64,000 nt of DNA, taken from the NCBI GenBank assembly GCA_050084515.1, contig CM114274.1, positions 17,050,001-17,114,000 on the forward strand, read 5' to 3'. Of this stretch, positions 1 to 12,713 are shown piece by piece. The notes beneath the pieces are model-generated. The model saw only the letters and a program-made list of their open reading frames with translations. It was not told the origin of the DNA and did no database searches. The stretch comes from Blasia pusilla (taxonomy: Eukaryota > Marchantiophyta > Marchantiopsida > Blasiales). A program made the position numbers and the translations under genes. Within the stretch, counting starts at the first letter, position 1. Each line of letters starts with the position of its first letter.

Positions 1-867
1 GATGAGGTCCCATGCGGGATACGGTCCCGAATCCTCACCGATTAAAACTAGTCGGGATGGGATAATTCGTTCTTAGGTGGATTATCACTCCCCCAGTTCA
101 TAGTTGGAAACTCATGTGTGGCCAGTGCCCCATCGTCTTCGAATGTGGTCTGGGAAGTGACAAGCGCAGGTGGTTCCCTGATGGGGTCTGTATCGACAGC
201 TATCGTTCACACCCTGGGCACTTGACACAGCTCTCCATGTCGCTTCGTTTGGAACACATGCTTCGTCGTCTGCAATGCCTCGTAAGATTCCAAAGTATAG
301 CATTATATGATCCATATTAGCAGGAACCCGAGCACAGACCTGTAAGAGCAGCCGTGCGACCAGGTAAGTCGCTGTGAGGATAGTATTGCTTCAGGTCCGC
401 ACATTCGATTGATCCTAAGTCTTCCAAATCTCACTGGCTACTGATCCAATGAAGGGGAAAATAAAGTCCCAGAAATATTTTTTTCTACTTGTTTTGTGAT
501 TTCCTCGGAGTCGATTTCACACAGTACGCACACTAATCAGATTTTCCCGGGGGATTGGAGCTGGAATCGCTCTCCATGGCTCTGTCCACGTTGATGCTGG
601 TTGTAAAACATTATAGGAGATATCTGGATTAGAAAAGGCTTTACTTTGGAGCAAGTTCGTGAGTACGATGATCTGAAAAAGAGAAGGGCGCCAAACCTGT
701 GGGCAGCGCTCTTGAAAGTCGAACAGGTCTGACATGGCTGGCTTCATGATGCGCATGTCTTCCCACATGGGATCAAGCTGCTTCCTCCCTGAACTGCACA
801 TAGAGCATGCGAAGGAGTTTGAGCTTTTAGAACCAAGCAGTGGTTTGGAACCGCAAAAGCTTCCCCT
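1..867. other. No gene recognised; 3' flank of the WD40 gene
   Basis: Only short open frames are present, and none looks like a known protein. The minus-strand part from about 870 to 520 may be 3' untranslated sequence or a further exon of the WD40 gene: a possible GT donor lies near the end of its reading frame, and an open minus frame exists at 517-801. No homology supports this. Confidence 0.3.
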
Positions 868-3800
868 TTAGAGCTCAAGCATCGAAGTCTGCACAAGGCA
901 ATGAAGTTGGCCGTCCCCTGACCTAGGAGCACGGAGACCATCATGTGCTGATCCTGCATCGCTAATCTTGTCCAACAACTGCGTATATCGTGCGAACCCA
1001 GGCTTCCCTCTTTCCAAATCAGGGGATGGCTCTTTAGTCCAGTCCTGGATGTATTGCTCCTCAAAACCGGTCCTTAGTCGCTTTATGTCTCTATCATCCA
1101 ACTTCAGGCCTTTCAATTTAGCAACCTGTAAAGCAGCATGCGCATCGAAGGTCTCCTGTTCTATCTCTCTCAACTTAGCCAGCAACTTTGCAGTAGTAAA
1201 TGCCTCCGGAAGGTCAGACTGCTCAACTTTCGTTAAAGCCTGGCGTCTTGATGGGAGTGGAGAAACCTCCCCAGTGGTTCGGCCAACTGCTGTCAATGGT
1301 GTCCGTTCTGTTTCAACAAAGGCATAAAGGTTGGTTCCACCAATGAGGAGAGAAGTAGATAGCGCATCACGTCCTACCCAGTGAGAAGTAGTAAAGTAGT
1401 TACCTCCTAACGATCGTTGCTGAGGTGAGCCCGTAGGGAGATCCCTTTCCCTCGAGGAGTAAGGAGCTGCAGCACTACAGTTGTTCCCACTTGCCAAGTG
1501 CTGCTTTTGAAGGTCTTTAAGTCCCACAGGATGCTTAGCTGAATGGTGAAGATTTTCTTTCCATCCTTTTAACTGCTGAATTATACGATGATGTCTCTGT
1601 CCTCCTTGCAACGGCTGAGATTGGTGATTTTCTGCAATCCTCTGCTGTTCTGCTACACCAGAGTGAGAGATCTCAATCATCATACATCCGTTTGATTTCA
1701 TCACTGGTGTGCTCAATTCCCTACTGGGCTGCTGTGGACGTTGGGCAGGGGATGAACACCTCGTTTTCGTACTGCAGTCTTGGAATTCACACTCGTGCGA
1801 TGTTTTTCCATCCCCCACGTTTCTGGCCGTCTTTTGGATTTTTGGAGTTGTTGAAAGGGAAGCCAGCGGTGATTTTTTCTCACCAGGTTTGCCAGGTCGT
1901 GATCTTCGAGCCTGAGCGCTGTACGTCTGCTCATGACTGCCACGTAAAAGTTTTCTTCCTGAATTACCTTTTCCAATGATCACTGGATTCGTTGACAATC
2001 GATTGAGTAGTTTCAACAATCTGGCCTTCTTGGAACAGTAGCCACATTTCCAGCTCTTCAACCATAGAGACGATCGTTGCAGACCCGCCCGGTGCCTGCG
2101 CACAGCCTCCGGAAGAGACCTCTTCGTGATCGTTCTCGTCTTAGATTTCATATGCCTTTGGGGAGATCGAAACCGAGGCCTCAGAGCCGCAGCTTTTAGT
2201 CTTGCTTCCTTTAAACGACGAGACTCAGAGGATGGGACAGTGGGATAACTGCCCTGGTGATGTGTAATTGTACTTCGAAATACTTCCTCGCTACTGAACT
2301 CTTGTTTAGATTCTGCTTCAGACTTTGAAGGTCCAGTACTTTTATCTGCTTCTGCTTCTACCCGTTCTGCATGTCCGTTCCTGGAGCGAGGTGAGGTTCT
2401 CCGTCTATTGACTCGATCAGCCCAGCTGACAGTTTTAGCTTTTTTTCTAGATGCTCCCTCGTGCAGAGATTGAAGACTCTCGCTGATATACCCGAAAAGT
2501 CCATGCTCGGGAAGAATGTGCGCCTGAGGACCACTGGCAGTCGAAACGAGAAGCACTCTACACGAAGATATTTTCTCTCTACTTGCATGGCTTGATGGAT
2601 CTTTCCTATCTCTGGATTTGAAATGTGGGCGGTAGAAGAGACAGCATCCCAGCTGTGAAGTGAAGTTGAGAACTCCCACACACTCCCGTGAAAGTGTCTC
2701 GTATAAGTAGAGACGCTCAGAGACTCTTTTCAGTCTCTGAGTCGGGTTGCTCACATGTACTTCCTTGCTGGCTGAATGCTTGGACAAGAAGGAAGCTGCC
2801 GCGGCCAGAAGTCCCCCATCTGCTCGAAAGCTGACGCAAACAATTGATGCACCCTCAGAGGATGTAGTTGTGTTCCAAGAAGGAATCCAATCAGGAAGTA
2901 ATTTGTGTTTGCTCCACACTTGGAGCCTGCCGGCAGTGGTTCCAATGGCTATTTGTTCGTGAAAGTTGGAACACAGGAATGGAGAATGGCTCTCACCATC
3001 CTCATGCTGCTGCACAGGGAAGTTGTTGTCTGGCACATGCAGAGCAATAGAGGAGATGTCCACCCCACCCGAGGAGAGACTTCCAGAGTCTGTGATCTTC
3101 TTTACTGATGATTGAGAGTCCTCCCTTGCCATTGACCAGATCCTCACCTCCCCACTTGGACAACCCATGGCGAGATTCCATGACTTCCCAAAAAAACTCA
3201 CAATTCTAAGGGCACAGTATGCACCATCTGTTTCATCTACTCGCCTCTTCAGTGGAGACATTCTCACTATTCCTGGACCTCTGGGTTGCCTCCAGCGAGC
3301 GAACATGGTCTGGGCAATCATGGTTCCATCTGAAAGCCTCCAGATCCGGAGACATCCATCCCTAGCAGCGGAGGCCAAAGCCAGCCCATCAGCCCTAACA
3401 GCAATGCTCAGGATTTTGGATGTGTGTCTCCCCACGCAATACACTATACTTCTATCTCGATCGATTGCGGGGACATCCTCTTCATTGTAAAGCATAGATC
3501 TTGGGGACCCACCTGGAAGCCGGGCGCGCAGAATTTTGCTCGACTCTGCTTGGAAGAAGACGATCTCGCTGGGCCTAGTGGGGATGAACTCGAATGAGCC
3601 CCACGGTTGCTTTATGGGTTGGATCCCATCTCTGCGAAGGGTGTCCCTACCATGGCCCCACTTGTTCTTCAGCTCCGAGCCATCTGCCATATGCAACTGA
3701 AAAGAAACGCATGGGTGGAGATAAGCTTTGGATCCCGCTCCTGCAGGCTCGAACATGTAGGTCTGTAGAAACCCGCCTGTTTCCAGAACAGCGAGGTGGA

Positions 3801-3930
3801 AAGGATGATTGATGTCCCATTGTGCGGTGCCTGTGAATTCAACACTAAAATCAGCAGCAGGAGAGAGGCGGCAGCGATCAGGTGGTGTGGGGCGACGCAA
3901 TACGCGAACCAAGACCAGTTGGGGTTTCAT
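868..3930 (-). CDS. WD40-repeat protein of unknown function, 1020 aa, single open frame
   Basis: One uninterrupted minus-strand frame gives 1020 residues from an ATG at 3930 to a TAA at 868. The frame is open upstream, but the next candidate start is not ATG. WD40-type blades are visible at residues 171-200 (SKILSIAVRADGLALAS followed by DGCLRIWRL) and around 240-268 (ending EVRIWSM), with a later one ending LQVWSK, so the N-terminal half probably folds as a propeller. The middle is basic and Ser/Arg-rich (likely disordered), and the C-terminal 100 residues look helical (KLLAKLREIEQETFDAHAALQ). WD40 domains usually scaffold protein complexes, and I could not assign this one to a named family. 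The length of the frame and absence of stops argue that it is real. Extra 5' or 3' exons are possible. It is divergent from nothing obvious on its 5' side. Confidence 0.75.
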   Translation of the reverse strand: MKPQLVLVRVLRRPTPPDRCRLSPAADFSVEFTGTAQWDINHPFHLAVLETGGFLQTYMFEPAGAGSKAYLHPCVSFQLHMADGSELKNKWGHGRDTLRRDGIQPIKQPWGSFEFIPTRPSEIVFFQAESSKILRARLPGGSPRSMLYNEEDVPAIDRDRSIVYCVGRHTSKILSIAVRADGLALASAARDGCLRIWRLSDGTMIAQTMFARWRQPRGPGIVRMSPLKRRVDETDGAYCALRIVSFFGKSWNLAMGCPSGEVRIWSMAREDSQSSVKKITDSGSLSSGGVDISSIALHVPDNNFPVQQHEDGESHSPFLCSNFHEQIAIGTTAGRLQVWSKHKLLPDWIPSWNTTTSSEGASIVCVSFRADGGLLAAAASFLSKHSASKEVHVSNPTQRLKRVSERLYLYETLSRECVGVLNFTSQLGCCLFYRPHFKSRDRKDPSSHASREKISSCRVLLVSTASGPQAHILPEHGLFGYISESLQSLHEGASRKKAKTVSWADRVNRRRTSPRSRNGHAERVEAEADKSTGPSKSEAESKQEFSSEEVFRSTITHHQGSYPTVPSSESRRLKEARLKAAALRPRFRSPQRHMKSKTRTITKRSLPEAVRRHRAGLQRSSLWLKSWKCGYCSKKARLLKLLNRLSTNPVIIGKGNSGRKLLRGSHEQTYSAQARRSRPGKPGEKKSPLASLSTTPKIQKTARNVGDGKTSHECEFQDCSTKTRCSSPAQRPQQPSRELSTPVMKSNGCMMIEISHSGVAEQQRIAENHQSQPLQGGQRHHRIIQQLKGWKENLHHSAKHPVGLKDLQKQHLASGNNCSAAAPYSSRERDLPTGSPQQRSLGGNYFTTSHWVGRDALSTSLLIGGTNLYAFVETERTPLTAVGRTTGEVSPLPSRRQALTKVEQSDLPEAFTTAKLLAKLREIEQETFDAHAALQVAKLKGLKLDDRDIKRLRTGFEEQYIQDWTKEPSPDLERGKPGFARYTQLLDKISDAGSAHDGLRAPRSGDGQLHCLVQTSMLEL

Positions 3931-5929
3931 CTTTCCATTTCCCCACAACCCAATCTAAAGCACGATGTGGAACTGCAGCTTCCCATCAGCGCACATTGTT
4001 TCACGCCTCGCTCTCTCCTTTTCTTCCGCTTGACGCGTTTGCTTCCAAATGGCTTCCTGCATTCTACTGATTTTCTTTCGGCAAGGATCGCCCACAGTCG
4101 ATTCGCCATCAGTGTACAATTTACCAACTTTCTGCAATCTTCATTTTTAGGTCCTTCCACTTAACTGACGGTGCGTGAAACTCGAAGACGGTAGATTCCA
4201 TTATTTCCACTATAATGGAAATAATGCCTGCCCTTCGTGGTTCCTCAAGAAGTGCCAAGCAGCCCTCCCCATTCGGTGGCTATCGTTTCAAAAATTGTTC
4301 CTGTGTTGTAGTCGTTATACCTCAGCTTGTCCGCACATTGTTGTCAGGCTCTTTCTGCATCCTGCATAACAGAAAATCTCTGGATTTCCGTATTCTAGTG
4401 GCTCATTTACAGTTCCAATCATCGATGTCCAAATTCATCTTTGACAGCCATTGCATTTGCTTAGTCACTCCAATCTCCCTCCAGACCATTTTGATCTGTT
4501 CGAAATTGCAGTCGAAGCTTTGGAGTTTGCTGTAGCGTCTCTGTCTTCGTAGTGCCACCACTCACAATCTAGATCTAGTCCCTCTACTGATTAACTCAAA
4601 ATATACCAGGGCAAGAAAGGAAACGGCAGCGACGTATAGCAACATGGAAATTGTGTCCAACTAAACAAAATCGTCCATCATTGACGGACAGGTCATTGTC
4701 CTCAGCCACATGTATTTAAAAGCGAATTGGAAACAATTTCGAAACCACATCGTCCTCCAACCGAAAAAGAAGTCTATTTGTGAGTGCTTAATTAAGTTAT
4801 CTGAAGCTCATGACCGTACATCCGAATCCCCAGGGAGAGAGAAACTCTCCAAATAAAGAAACGTGACCACGTTGCTGCTCTGGGATGGGTGTAGGAGGAC
4901 GACGACGCCGTCAACTAATCAGTACTAACAAGAGTAAGACTGTCCCCATCAGAAAATACCTGTCATAGCACACACAGAGATATCATGACAAAGAGAGACT
5001 ACTGTACACACGAAGTAGTACCTCACATAACCTTGCACCCTGGTTGAATTGTGCTAGAAAAGAAAGAGTCAAGAATGAAAGAAGGATGTGAAAGACTACT
5101 CATTAAAGTAGTGCCCGTCATAGCTTTGTGCCCTGGTTGCACGGTGCGCGAGTGAGAAACAAACTGTACTCATTACGTAAATTCGTAGCGACCATGAGAG
5201 AGAAAGTACAACCTGCCGTAACGTTGGCACCATAAACCGCGCTCTGGTCTGACGCAGCACTGCGTGGGTAGCCAGAAGTGACAGGGAGAGAAGCTTCTCA
5301 AGGTTCAGCAGAAGATGACCAGTTACCGTGTAACTGCCGTCCAGGCGCAACTGGGGATTCGGGGAACTCACGGGTTAGGTCATCATCGGCTGAGTTGCAA
5401 GCTTCATGTACGGGACCGTAGTCTTTGTCATGAACAAAGAATCACAAAGCTGTCCAAAAGTGGAAGCCCGACGAACACGGCACTAATGGGTCGGTGCACC
5501 CTCAATTTTTTCCACCCTCATATGGCAAACGTAAGTTTTCAGAGAGGGCAGGTTGACGCCAGCTTATGCCATTCAGATGGGAGACTAGTACGAGAGAATA
5601 ACTTATTGACACGTAACAATTGGGCAGATGAAAAAGATTTTTCTAGCAGATGCTAAACACTGGTGGCATTTAGGGGTCATATGCGTTCTCCATACAAAAC
5701 TTTTGCTGACATCCCCGCTTGCATGGTCGTTTCATATTGCCACCTGCGGTAAAAATGCTTGTTGTTGTGGCACCTACTACTACTACATCGAGTTTTGTGG
5801 AGCGAATATCAGTTGTTGTGGGAAAATTATTGGATGCATTGTAGTGGGTAAGGTACCGGCCCCTCTAGGTTGAGATAGCTTGACCTCGCAATTTCGTATG
5901 ATTGTTGGATTTACATACACACCATAAAA
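3931..5929. other. Intergenic, upstream of the WD40 gene
   Basis: No convincing coding frame is present. It should hold the WD40 promoter (minus-strand transcription), but I could not pick a TATA box with confidence. A short hairpin lies at 4199-4226, with 11-bp perfect arms (CATTATTTCCA and TGGAAATAATG) around a 6-base loop. Confidence 0.4.
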
Positions 5930-6265
5930 GGTAACTAGTGGGAGCACACTAGTGGGAGCACACTAGTTACCACTAGGGATTGAGAGGATTAATCATGTTT
6001 ATGCAAAAACATATTTCTTGTTGCCCATAAAGGGGAAATATTTTCTTGTTGGTTGTCACATGTGAAGCAAATGTCAAGCAAAGAGGTGTTTGCAAATCAA
6101 GAATGCACTCTCCGATAATAATATAGATGTTGGACAATCCGTGGCCTCCATACGTGGCCTTCATTCCGACACATCAAATATGGTGAGCCATACAAGGTAA
6201 TGTTGGGATAATCCTTTTGTACGTGTCCTTCATTACCACACATCAAACATGACGAGCCACCATTA
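5930..6265. repeat. Dispersed repeat copy with short inverted and direct repeats
   Basis: An 11-bp perfect inverted repeat (GGTAACTAGTG at 5930-5940, CACTAGTTACC at 5961-5971) encloses two direct copies of a GTGGGAGCACACTA unit. The following stretch to about 6125 (through GAGGTGTTTGCAAATC and a terminal CTCTCCGATAATAATATAG) belongs to the same family as copies at 12.78-13.11 kb and 24.8-26.0 kb. From about 6150 to 6265 a block with a CGTGGCCTTCATT / CGTGTCCTTCATT core occurs twice. This looks like a non-autonomous mobile repeat, with no protein. Confidence 0.6.
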
Positions 6266-8519
6266 TCAAGGATTTGGATGCCTCTCTTCCCTTCAATTGA
6301 AAATGTACTCGTGATTGTATCTCTCTTATTAATGAAACATGGAGGATTAGTTCCCTTAAAATAAAGTATGCATATTGGAAAAAGGACAACTATACTATTA
6401 TCTACGATTTTATATATACGTTCATGTATAATTGGTTATGTGGTATTGTTACACGTGTTACTTTGTGTGTTGCTATGCTCTTGTAGCCACACAAGTATAT
6501 TATAATTACCAAAGTAACTTTTGTATAACTTAGGTGTCTCTACTGGTTTCTACAATTTATTCAAGGCCAAAGTTGGAGTCAAGGAGGTTGGATCTTTGGA
6601 TGGAGGCCAACCAAGAGTTGTGGCCAGAGCGGACGCTCGAGTGGTGGGAGAAGGAAAATACTTTCTGGGTTATTTTTTTCAACTTTTTGCTCGGATGTGT
6701 GTGATTGTAACCAACAGCTTGCTAGGAACCGATGGCGTTGCAAGAAAGCAATTGTGTTATAGTCACCATGTTTCTTTTGTTCCATTGATCTTAGTCCATG
6801 AATTGTTGCATTAGGAGTAAGCACGACACACCACAAATAAAATTTATAGCCTCTTATAATACCTTATAGAATCTTGGTTACAATTCAAGACATGTTTCAA
6901 ACCTGATCTTTTTCATGTTGAAAAAGCCCACGTTTCTACGATGGGTACCCGCACCTGCACCAACATGTTAGTCTCCATAAGTCCACGGAAATGGACATGT
7001 CCGTATACGCGGACTTTGTACGTATGCAACCTTGAATATCCCTCCCCCCTCCCCCCCAAACTAAAATCTAGAAAAGCTAAGGTGGATCCATGTACTACAT
7101 TTCAACTTGAATGATGAAAGTGAAGAACTTGTGGGCCAAGAAACTCCATGCTTAATTTCTTGAACCTATCCAAGATATCATGAAGAAGGAGAAAAAATCA
7201 AATGCATGCTCACGCCTCAATTCGAAATGTTAGAAATCCTCGAAGAGGATGATTAGGGGAAAAAAAATGCACTGTAAGTGTATCTAAAGTTCAAGGTCCT
7301 ATTGTGAGAGATTTGCTAAGCTTTGAGACTTTTTTAAGGAGAGCTTGTGACACTCATTCATTAATGTGATACAGAAATGCCTCATTTTTTTCTAATCTAA
7401 ACAAGCTCAAGCTAAATACCTTTGGTCTCCTCATATTTTTTTTGAGTACCATGCATGCCTACGATTTTGGAAATATTATTCTTAATCTGTGCTAACATGA
7501 AGAAGAGATCAACTAGATCTCTTCTTATATATCTGAGAGTTGATTGATAGATATTACCTCAATCTCTACCCTATCGTCTCTCAATGTCCCCTTCTTGCAA
7601 ATTTCCTGTACCGCCTACAGGCATAGATTACCTCTATCTCTCTCCTTCAAGTGCTAAATCAAAAGAAAGACAAAAAAATAGATTTGTCTTTGGCTCTCTC
7701 CTCCTTGTTCCAGTTCCAAATTTCCTCTACCTTCTAAGAAAAATTCAAGGAAATTGACTCCCATCTACACTCACCCTCTCGAGTTTGTTACAAGATTAGC
7801 AAATAAAGGTGCAGGAAAATCCCTCCCTAGCCGCTCTCTCTCTCTCTATATATATATACATGTCATCAACACAAAGCGTGGGAGAGATACAACTAAAAGC
7901 TGGATGAATAGAGCTAAAGGTGAGATGAGATGTACGAGCATGCAATGATATCCATTACTAAAAGAGAGGTTTTAGGAATGGTATCACATAATGGGTTCCA
8001 AAAATAGCACATAAGGAGAAAGTTGGAGCAAAACTGGAGCACATCCTCCTCCATCCATAGGTTAGAAAGTGGGTAGCAACAAGCACTTAGGTTTGTTGCT
8101 CAAGTGCCACTTGCAGCTTAGGATTCATCGCCTCCACAAAGAAGACAACGATTCAGTTTTCCATCAGATGGGTTGAAATTCTAATGGAGAGAATAGAGGA
8201 GGAGGAGGAGGAGGAGGAGGAGGAGGACTATAGAGGAGGACTATGGCGGACGTTTAGAATTTTGTTTGTAACTATTTCCATGGTGATCCAATCTTTTCAA
8301 TTTAAGGCCCAATGTGTTCATCTACTCAAGCTTGAACTTTGGGTTCTTCTTTTTCCCACTTAAGATTGAGATTTCCAAAGTTCTTGGGATCTTTGGACCT
8401 CCTTCTCTCCTAAATGTGCTCATAGATTCCTATACGCAATTTCAAACATAGCGCTCTCCTTATAGAGTGATACCGGGTTACCATCGGTTTAAGGGATTCC
8501 TCTTGCTTTTCTGGATCTT
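6266..8519. other. Intergenic, no gene recognised; two microsatellites
   Basis: No supported coding frame is present. A CT tract running into TA repeats lies at about 7834-7860, and a GAG trinucleotide tract at about 8192-8226. The rest is AT-rich unique-looking sequence. Confidence 0.4.
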
Positions 8520-8569
8520 TTGATAAGGGCTGGGCCCAACATTACGAACTCATTCCCTCATAGCGGTCA

Positions 8570-11500
8570 TTGGTGGATGGCTCACTTACTCCCCATTCTA
8601 AAGGGCATATCTCATCTATGCCCTTGCTTCCAACTCCCATCTATTCTACCCGAATCTCCCCTCTTCCTCCTCCTCCTTCCCCAACCTATTTACCCCCTCA
8701 TCGTCGGCCATCACCACCTCTTGCACCTCCCACCTCCTCTCCTTGTAACCCTTCTACTTCTCCATTTGTACCAAAGGTTCGTTGCATACCTTGTGGTGAG
8801 GACTTTGCTCCTAATGGGATCAAAAGACACTAGCGGTACTGTCGATCCATGCATGGGCCTTCAATCCCTAACCCGATACCAACTCCCACTACACTCCCCA
8901 CAACGACTGCTTGGACCAAGTTAAGCCAAATTGATCTCCTTCGCTCTTTCCATCCAGGTCTTCCTCATCCTAGACTCTACACTCGCATTCCTATTGCTCT
9001 TCGCCCCATCACCCAACAAGTTTTGCTATTCCCATTAGAAAGGTTAGCGCGTGACCCCACAAATATAAATGCCTGGTATCTCCTATTACTCTTCCCACAA
9101 TTGGTTTTAGTCCTCCTCTTGCACCCCTCCAAGGGGGGGTGCAACAGGTCATCGTTAAACCTCCACACGTATTCAACGCTGTATGTCAGGGGATTGGGAG
9201 AATCTTCAGAATGAGCATGTACTTCGAGCTGAGGCCTTAGTTGCGGCTCATCCCACTCAACATGCCAATAATGGGAGGCCTTCAATACAACAACGCCTTC
9301 GACGAAGTCTAATATTGGGGCAGGTTGGTGAGTTTTCACGTGCAGCTCGAGCATTGGGTCCTCTTTCTCCGACGGTTCCAAGTGCGGAAACAGTGGCTCT
9401 CTTAGAAGCTCTTCATCCTCCTTCAAGTGGCGATGCTCCATCTTTTGTGGAAGACTATACAACAGACCTTGACTTGGAGCTTGACTTGGAGGTTTTCACA
9501 AGGCCTTTTCTGCATACTCCTCGCTTATCAGCAAATGGGCTATCAGGGATGGTTTTTGAGCATCTCCGCGATTGCTTTATCCCAGCAGATTCAGCAAGTG
9601 GCTTTGTCTCTATATATAAGGTGTGTGCACATATGGCGGCAGGTCGTCTCCCATTCTCTATCTCTAGGCTCTTAGGGGCTTGTCGTTTGTTGGCTATGGA
9701 TAATCCCCCTTCAGGTGTGCGCCCTTTGGCTATTGGAGAGGTTTTATACCGCTTGGTCAGTCGATCCCTATGCTTGCAATTTCGTCCTCACTTTAGTGCC
9801 CACTTATTTCCTCATCAATTTGGAGGGGCAACTCCTGGAGGTTGTGAGGCTGTGGTGCATGGGATTCGCTCCACTCTTGATATTCATCCAGATTAGGTAG
9901 CAATTCAAGTCGATGTGGCTAACGCATTCAATTCAGTTTCTCGTGCGGCCATCTTTGAGGAATTACGTTGTGCAGGAGGACAACTCGCGAGCCTCATTCC
10001 ATTTGTTCGCTCCTTCTATGCCTATGATACGCCCATTATCTATTCCCATCATGCTACTTCTGGGGAATATAGTATTCTACAATCGGCTTGTGGCACACGT
10101 CAAGGTGATCCCATGGGGGGCCCACTCTTTGCCATAGCCCATTTTCATGCCCTTCGAGCATCAGCGCAAGCATTTCCATCTTGTCTTTTCCCTTCTATTG
10201 CTAATGACACTCACATTTTAGGTCCTCCTTCTGAAGTGGTTCCTGCTTATACCCATTTCGTGGAGCAACTCTCTTTCTTAAACCTTAAAGTCCAACCTAG
10301 TAAATGTGGAGTATGGTCTCCTTCATGCCTTCCCTCAACATTCACCCCACCTACTCCTGATTTTCCCATTTACATTGAAGGGGTTAGAGTTCTTGGGGTC
10401 CCAATTGGCTTCATCGACTATGTCTCAAAGTTCTTGGATGAGGCCCTTTTGAAAGACGTGGAATAGCTTCATTTATTACCTCATCTTGGGGATCCCCAAG
10501 TGGCTAATGGGATTCTCTCCCAATGTTTTCTTCGACGTCCTTCCTACCTTCTTCGCACTTGTCCTCCCACTTCAAGCTTCTTACATTGCCTGGCCTCTTT
10601 TGATGCTTCTATCTTGGCAACTTTTGGTCAACTTCTTGGCCCGAATACCTTTGAGGGAGAGGATGGTGTCTTTGCTTCAAGACAAGCTATCTTGCCTATT
10701 TCTTTTGGAAGGGTGGGACTATCCTCCACAGTCACATCTGCTCCCGTAGCCTTTTTGGGGAGTTGGGCGTTGGTAGCACCGATTATGGCTTCTAGGTTTC
10801 TCCAAGGAGATACACCTATCTTGATGGATCATATCGCCCATGTCGAGGAGGGGGACTTGTTATTTCAACAACAACTGAGATCTGCACGAGCTCTTCTTCC
10901 TCTTGCTACACAAGCAATTCTACCCCCTTTCAGTCAACTAATTACAGAAGGGCTTGATCGACTTCAAGAGCATATCTCCGAGAATCTGCATCAAATCAAC
11001 TTTTCCAGCATTCTCTCAGAGGCATCCTCCGACGCTAATCAAGCTCGTCTACGTTCATGTGCGGGTACCAGAGCGGGGATGTGGCTTATTGCAAATCCTC
11101 TTATTCTTCCATTTCGTCTTTCTCGAAGTATATTCTCGACAGCTTTGCGGTTACGTCTTGGACTTCCCCATCCTTCTCTCTTAGGTGTTCCGAATTGTGT
11201 ATACGGGGATCCCATTGATGCCAAGGGTATGCATATTCTTTGATGTGCACATGGTGGAGAACGAACGGCCACACATGATGTCATTAGAGAGGCGGTAGCA
11301 TCGGTGGCTCGTACGGCAGGATACACCGTTGGGCAAGAGCAACTCCATGTCCTCCCTTCAACCACACAAGCAAACCCTCGTCGGAGAGTGGATCTTTTTA
11401 TGTCTTGAGGTGGATTCCGGACACTAGGTGATGTGGTGGTTGCTGATCCAACACGTTTTGACTTGGTGTGTAGATCCGCACATACCAAAGGTTTGGCGGC

Positions 11501-11824
11501 CGAAGCTGCAGCAAGAATCAAGAAGTTAAGTTATGCGTTGTGAGACATGCGACTCACAGATTTATTTCATTTGCAGTGGAAGTATTCGGTCATTTACATG
11601 TGTCTTTTGATACTTTCCTGAAAACATGTGCTCACCACTCCCTCGAGAATCATCACCTTGCCCCTTCCCGTAGTTCTTCTCTCTGGGTTGTTACTACTTA
11701 TTTTAGGCGATGCATCTCAGTGGCCTTACAACGTGCACAAGCCTTGGCATTAATACGTCGTGTGGAGGTGGTGGGAGGTCGCTCGCCTCGTCTCCACTTC
11801 CCCTTTACTCCACATAGGAAATAG
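8570..11824 (+). pseudogene. Decayed non-LTR retroelement: RT with C2HC finger and restriction-like endonuclease tail
   Basis: A broken polymerase. The N-terminal piece has a CxxC..H finger (CIPCGEDFAPNGIKRH, about 8785-8832). From 9183 one frame runs to 11543 through in-frame stops at 9894, 10464, 11241, 11406 and 11541. RT landmarks are motif A (VDVANAFNSVSR, about 9913), motif B (GTRQGDPMGGPLFA, about 10096) and motif C, which reads IANDTHILG where YADDT is expected, so one catalytic Asp is Asn. Downstream are a broken C2HC knuckle (GDPIDAKGMHIL, stop, CAHGGERTATH) and an endonuclease-like tail (RRVDLFMS ... GDVVVADPTRFDLV ... AAEAAARIK). After a frameshift near 11540 the end (RFISFAVEVFG ... 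ISVALQRAQALALIRR) continues. The order finger, RT, knuckle, PD-(D/E)XK-like tail is that of REL-type (R2-like) elements. The RT call is firm; the endonuclease class is an inference. Confidence 0.75.
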
Positions 11825-12713
11825 ATGCAAGGAGAGAGAAAAGGTGATGGAGGGGATTGACCACCCGATGCGAACATGAGCATAGAGAGTGAGCACGAGG
11901 TGAGAGCAACGCTCTCGAGGTAGAGGATAGGACCTAGAGACCATGTGACGAATTTAGACACCATATAATAATATAATCTAAACTATACTAATATTTTAGT
12001 TAGCTTTTTTCTATTTAAATTCTCAAAATATGGTCTTTGTTTCTTGTAGTCTATGCTCATGTGATCGAGTTAATGACAAATAATTTCAACTTCCCATCAA
12101 TGCATAATAATTGATTGGTCCTAGAATCGACCAAAGTCACTAAAGACGTGTGATATATGGATTGGTTGAACAAGTATTGTGCGAGAAAGAGAGGTGTTTG
12201 AAAATATATAACATACTAGTAACTTTTCACCGGTGAATGGAAATGAAAATACTTTAAAAATGGAGAATATCATGAAGCCTTACATTCTACACACTTTGAA
12301 AATTTGAAATTATAGAATCGTTGAGTAAATAATAAAGCTAAATTTGTGCTTACATATATCAATAATCATGAAATTTTAATATTTTAAAAAATCCTCTAAT
12401 TTCTCATTTAATTCAAAAATAAAGTTTTATTTTTTATTTTTTAACCCCCATCTCTCAATTAATAAAAGAAAAGCATTCATTTTGATCCAAATTTTTTTCA
12501 AAATATTAGTTATAAATCCTTCGCAATGAAAGTTTGAAAATTTTCAAAAAAAAACAATTCTCATTCTTTTGAAGAAGAAGAAATTTTCCATTTTCTATTG
12601 CTATCTTTTCTCATTTTAAAAAAATAGTATATAATTTCTTTCCAAAATTTTACTTGAAATTAAAAAATAAAATTAAAAAATACGGAAATAGAACGGGCTA
12701 CCCACTAATACTC
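11825..12713. other. AT-rich spacer, no gene
   Basis: From about 11960 the sequence is strongly AT-rich with many A and T runs. It has no coding frame and no recognised repeat. It separates the RT pseudogene from the inverted repeats at 12.7 kb. Confidence 0.45.

Noticed and set aside
9427-10137. Overlapping plus-strand frames at 9427-9675, 9715-9900 and 9913-10137 as separate genes
   Set aside because: They are alternative frames over the reverse transcriptase pseudogene.
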